Positions 15,626 through 18,660 of a DNA stretch of 18,660 nt are shown here, piece after piece. The notes under the pieces were generated by a model. It made no database searches, was not told the DNA's origin, and worked only from the letters and a program-made list of their open reading frames with translations. The stretch lies in the NCBI GenBank assembly GCA_045599365.1, contig JAZRVS010000164.1, positions 1 to 18,660 of the forward strand, read 5' to 3'. The position numbers and the translations under genes are program-made. Source of the DNA: UBA1715 sp045599365. Lineage in GTDB: Bacteria; Bacteroidota; Bacteroidia; Bacteroidales; UBA1715. How positions within the stretch are numbered: position 1 is the first letter of the stretch; every line of letters begins with the position of its first letter.

Positions 15626-16558
15626 TTAGTTACAATATTCTTGCTGAAGTTTCAAAACTTCGTCTCCATACATTTCAGTAAAACCCTTGTCTAATGCGGT
15701 CTGCAAATCATTACACGCATCTGGATTATGTAATTTGAAATATACCAACGCACGATTTTTATACGCAAAAGAATTTGAGGCATCTAATTGAAGAGAATGA
15801 TTGATATCTCTCAAAGCCTTCTCATACTTTCCGAGCATATAATATGCATATCCACGATTATTCAAAGTATAGGCTTCAAGATTAATGTGCAATGATTTAT
15901 TGTAGCATTGTATTGCACCTTTGTAATCTTGTTTTTCACTTTTACACAGACCGAGATTCGTCAATCCCATGATATTCTTTTTGTCAATGGAAAGAATATT
16001 ATTCAAAGCCCATTCAGCTTCATCAAATCTTTGCGTATATATAGCACTAGCAGAGAGATTTGTTAGTAATTGAATATCTGTTTGATTTTGATGACACAAA
16101 TCCCATAAGAACTCAAATGCTTTATCGTTTTGATTTGTCAAGACATATAGAGCACTCAAATTTGTTTGATACATTTTTACCGTAGAATCCATGACTGGGA
16201 TGAGCAACAATAGTTTTTCGTAACTCGCTATTGCCAACTGGTACATACCTTTGTCAAATTCTAATTGAGCCTTCATTGCCCATGCTGCAATACACTTATC
16301 ATCGAGTAAAATTGCAGCATTTAATGCATCAAGCATTGCCTTGTCAGACTTGAGAGCTTGACAACACTTCGCACGATGAATGTAATACGTTGTTGTAGGT
16401 GCACACATAATAGAAAGACTATCCAGCATTGTGAGTGATGCCAAATAGTCTTTTTTGTCATACAATTTAAGAGATTGTGAATAAAGGGATTCGCAATCCT
16501 GCGCTAATGTTGCTATAGCGAGGATGAGCGCGACCAATATCCCCAATACTCTTCTCAT
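15626..16558 (-). CDS. Exported tetratricopeptide-repeat protein
   Basis: This 310-residue protein has a signal peptide (residues 1-19, cleavage near TLA-Q). The remainder is about six to seven TPR helix pairs, best seen in about 200-285: NLGLCKSEKQDYKGAIQCYN, NNRGYAYYMLGKYEKALRDI and YKNRALVYFKLHNPDACNDL. It is probably periplasmic. TPR arrays bind protein partners; the partner here is not known. It follows the basic exported protein with a TAATG overlap (its A is the last base of that stop codon) and precedes polA by 6 bp, so the three genes are cotranscribed. The link to polA may be only transcriptional, but the exported basic protein and this exported TPR protein are reasonable functional partners. 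Confidence 0.88.
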   Translation of the reverse strand: MRRVLGILVALILAIATLAQDCESLYSQSLKLYDKKDYLASLTMLDSLSIMCAPTTTYYIHRAKCCQALKSDKAMLDALNAAILLDDKCIAAWAMKAQLEFDKGMYQLAIASYEKLLLLIPVMDSTVKMYQTNLSALYVLTNQNDKAFEFLWDLCHQNQTDIQLLTNLSASAIYTQRFDEAEWALNNILSIDKKNIMGLTNLGLCKSEKQDYKGAIQCYNKSLHINLEAYTLNNRGYAYYMLGKYEKALRDINHSLQLDASNSFAYKNRALVYFKLHNPDACNDLQTALDKGFTEMYGDEVLKLQQEYCN

Positions 16559-17127
16559 TATTTCCTTTTGTCGCGTTTAAACGGATTGTAGAACTCTCTT
16601 ATTTTTCCCTTTTTTGTCGTTTTACGTTCTCCAGGTTTATAGTCCTTATTCTCGTATCTTTCGCGAGCCTCATCCTGTTTCTTTTCTAACTGTTTAGCTC
16701 GTTTTGCCGAAGCCTTCCTTGCTTTTGAATTTTGAGCTTTCTTATTCCGTTTCTCCCACGACTTTCCTTTTTGGGAATTATATCGATATGAATTTTTCTC
16801 ATTTTGTTTCATACGCTTTACCGTTTGCTTATTTTGCATACGACTACGATTACTATCATACCGATTTTCGCGTTCTTTTTGTTTTTTTGCTTGCAACTTT
16901 GCTTGTTCCTTCTTACTCATGTGTGTCGTTTTATTCACACTTGATTTGAAGTTATCTTGTTGTTTCATTTGTTTCTTATTCTCATGAGAAACTTTCGGAG
17001 ATGAAACTTTCTCCTTTTTATGTGTAGATTTTCTCGATTGAATTGTTTCATCATCATCATACTGTGCGAATGCTGTTGTACTAACGATTAACAGACCCAA
17101 TAAAAACGCAATCTTGCTTAATTTCAT
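16558..17127 (-). CDS. Small exported, highly basic protein of unknown function
   Basis: This 189-residue protein has a clear signal peptide (residues 1-21, AFA-Q). Then comes a short acidic stretch (YDDDE) and about 160 residues that are roughly one-third Lys or Arg, also rich in Gln, Asn and Ser, nearly without large hydrophobics and with no Cys. It should be disordered or partly coiled-coil and carry a net charge of about +30. I do not recognise a family. Such a polycation beyond the inner membrane could bind polyanions such as lipopolysaccharide, capsule or extracellular DNA; this is inference from composition. It is the first gene of the operon behind a good promoter, and its stop codon overlaps the start of the TPR gene (TAATG). 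Translation in frame throughout and the signal peptide argue that it is real, despite low complexity. Confidence 0.8.
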   Translation of the reverse strand: MKLSKIAFLLGLLIVSTTAFAQYDDDETIQSRKSTHKKEKVSSPKVSHENKKQMKQQDNFKSSVNKTTHMSKKEQAKLQAKKQKERENRYDSNRSRMQNKQTVKRMKQNEKNSYRYNSQKGKSWEKRNKKAQNSKARKASAKRAKQLEKKQDEARERYENKDYKPGERKTTKKGKIREFYNPFKRDKRK

Positions 17128-17156
17128 AGTTATATCATTTCAAAATTTTACGCATT

Positions 17157-17186
17157 CAAAAGTAGATAATAATTTTTTACAACCAA
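17157..17186 (-). promoter_or_regulatory. Bacteroidota-type promoter of the basic protein/TPR/polA operon
   Basis: On the minus strand TTG (17184-17186), a 19-nt spacer and TACTTTTG (17157-17164) match the -33/-7 consensus exactly. The predicted start is about 20 nt before the ATG at 17127. This is the best promoter match in the window. Confidence 0.72.
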
Positions 17187-17225
17187 CTGCGTGTTAATAT
17201 CTTTTGATAAGTTCAAAAAAACAAC

Positions 17226-17255
17226 TTGCGCTTTCTTAATTATCTCGTATATTTA
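17226..17255 (+). promoter_or_regulatory. Probable promoter of the helicase gene
   Basis: TTG (17226-17228), a 19-nt spacer and TATATTTA (17248-17255) fit the consensus except for the last base. The start would be about 10 nt before the ATG at 17272. It diverges from the polA-operon promoter, and the two -33 elements are about 40 bp apart. Confidence 0.5.
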
Positions 17256-17271
17256 TGAAAAAATTTACACA

Positions 17272-18660
17272 ATGGAAAATACAAATAAGTCTCTTCATAT
17301 TTACAAAGCGTCAGCTGGCTCTGGCAAGACATTCACTCTTACATACAATTACATTGTATTACTTTTCAAAAATCTATTGCACAAAAACAACAATCTGCCT
17401 GCAAGTAGCGACATCCTTGCCGTTACATTTACTAACAATGCAAGCAATGAGATGAAAGAACGTATTCTCAAAGCGTTATACAAACTTTCTAATGGACAAT
17501 ATCCTGATTACGAGACAAGACTACTGAACGATTCTTCGTTTACTGGCAAGGACAAACTTAGTGCAGACAAAATAAAAGAATACGCAAAACAACTTTGCAA
17601 AGAAATTCTTCACAATTATTCGTTCTTCTACGTTGAAACCATAGATTCTTTTACTCAAAGAATTTTGAAAAGTTTTGCCAAGGACTTACGCCTGCAACCA
17701 AAATTCAATATCGAACTAAGTACCGATATTATCTTGGATAATGTTATAAAAAATCTACTCGTTAATTCTATTGACAATGAAGAACTTCATCAAATTATTG
17801 TTGACTTTGTTACTTCCGATTTAGAAGAAGGAAAAACAACTTCATTCAAAAAGATTATTAAAAACGAAAGCAAGAAAATTTTTACCGAACTCTACCAAAA
17901 CGCATATCCAGAAACAATATCCGAAGATATGCGAAAAGATATCTTAGCTAAAACTGAAACATTTTTCAAAGAGCAAAAGGAAATATTATCAAAAGAAAAA
18001 GAATGTATTAAAAACTGTCAAGACGATTTGTGTAAATTACTAACTGACAATGGTTTTTCCGCAGACTCCACAGATTTTACAAAAAAATTACGAGAGAATA
18101 TCTTAGGTAAAAAGCCAAACATTTCCATAGTATATAATGCCACTCAAGACAACCACGTTATTTGGAATGGCAAAAAAAAATATAACCCCAGTCTTGATAA
18201 CCTATTTGACAATGGATTTAGAGACAAATTATTAGAACTATACAATCATCTTAAAGAACACAATTCAGCCAAACTACTTCTTGACAATCAAAAAGGAATT
18301 ACTCTTTCTCACTACGTACAAGAAGAATTGGATAAGTATTGCCGCGAAGAAAATGCCTTTATTCTATCGTTTGCCAATAAATTTTTAACAGATATTATTG
18401 ACGGAAATTCAACTCCATTCGTTTATGAAAAAATTGGTCAAAGAATCAAACATATTATGATTGACGAATTTCAGGACACGTCAAAATTACAATGGGAAAA
18501 TTTCAAACCGCTTGTTCAAAATGTTTTAGGCGAAAGTTATGGTTCCTCACTCATTATAGGAGACGTAAAACAATCTATATACCGATTTAGGAATGGAGAC
18601 TGGAGTTTGTTACACAATTTAGGAAGCAACGACATTTTTTCTCTTTATGCAGATTACAAT
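17272..18660 (+). CDS. UvrD/RecB/AddA-type helicase, N-terminal part (partial)
   Basis: The frame is open from ATG 17272 to the right edge, 463 codons. It is a superfamily 1A ATP-dependent DNA helicase. Walker A is A-S-A-G-S-G-K-T at residues 13-20. Motif Ia is VTFTNNASNEMKER. Motif II (Walker B) is D-E-F-Q-D-T-S at 398-404. Motif III is G-D-V-K-Q-S-I-Y-R-F-R at 430-440. The DVKQSIYRFR form and the long helical insert between motifs Ia and II place it with AddA/RecB recombination and repair nucleases rather than UvrD or PcrA. Bacteroidota relatives are about 1,000 or more residues, with a C-terminal PD-(D/E)XK nuclease, and are often followed by an AddB-like gene; both lie outside the window. 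The start is chosen because the Walker A then sits near the N-terminus, as usual; an ATG at 17255 is out of frame. Confidence 0.92.
   Translation, partial: MENTNKSLHIYKASAGSGKTFTLTYNYIVLLFKNLLHKNNNLPASSDILAVTFTNNASNEMKERILKALYKLSNGQYPDYETRLLNDSSFTGKDKLSADKIKEYAKQLCKEILHNYSFFYVETIDSFTQRILKSFAKDLRLQPKFNIELSTDIILDNVIKNLLVNSIDNEELHQIIVDFVTSDLEEGKTTSFKKIIKNESKKIFTELYQNAYPETISEDMRKDILAKTETFFKEQKEILSKEKECIKNCQDDLCKLLTDNGFSADSTDFTKKLRENILGKKPNISIVYNATQDNHVIWNGKKKYNPSLDNLFDNGFRDKLLELYNHLKEHNSAKLLLDNQKGITLSHYVQEELDKYCREENAFILSFANKFLTDIIDGNSTPFVYEKIGQRIKHIMIDEFQDTSKLQWENFKPLVQNVLGESYGSSLIIGDVKQSIYRFRNGDWSLLHNLGSNDIFSLYADYN

Noticed and set aside
1..18660. tRNA, rRNA, riboswitch, CRISPR, insertion sequence or phage
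   Set aside because: No cloverleaf, regular spaced repeats, transposase or integrase motifs or terminal inverted repeats were seen on either strand.

Overview
The window is AT-rich DNA from a member of the Bacteroidota, most likely an anaerobic member of the order Bacteroidales. Three things point there: several type IX secretion system (T9SS) families (a PorP/SprF-like protein, PorE-like OmpA proteins, and a secreted protein ending in a type A sorting domain); promoter-like sequences of the Bacteroidota form TTG-N19-21-TAnnTTTG; and a GGGtGRT/NifU-like gene pair typical of anaerobes. I see no tRNA, rRNA, CRISPR array, insertion sequence or phage gene. Eleven genes are supported. Ten lie on the minus strand, and one at the right edge is on the plus strand. 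The first and last run off the window.

Region 1 (1-10786, read right to left) is a cell-surface and secretion block. A PorP/SprF-family outer-membrane protein (9737-10786) overlaps by 16 bp the first of two paralogous PorE-like proteins (7656-9752 and 5420-7588). Each has the order TPR, beta-propeller, carboxypeptidase-regulatory-like domain, OmpA peptidoglycan-binding domain. A strong terminator closes this group. Two exported proteins follow: a leucine-rich-repeat/transglutaminase-like protein with an intact Cys-His-Asp triad and a T9SS sorting tail (2891-5305), and a very large Ig/PKD-like adhesin whose C-terminus lies outside the window (1-2767). The inferred picture is an accessory secretion/anchoring module beside possible cargo.

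Region 2 (10877-12710) is a compact operon of a NifU/IscU-like Fe-S scaffold-type protein and a GGGtGRT-family protein of unknown function. It has a canonical Shine-Dalgarno, a strong terminator and codon use suggesting high expression, unlike everything around it.

Region 3 (12860-17186) is an operon starting at a good promoter: a small exported, extremely basic protein, an exported TPR protein, and DNA polymerase I. The genes are joined by a TAATG overlap and a 6-bp gap. The polymerase keeps its 5' nuclease and polymerase motifs but has lost all four metal-binding acidic residues of the proofreading exonuclease.

Region 4 (17226-18660) is the divergent N-terminal half of a UvrD/AddA/RecB-type helicase, partial at the right edge.
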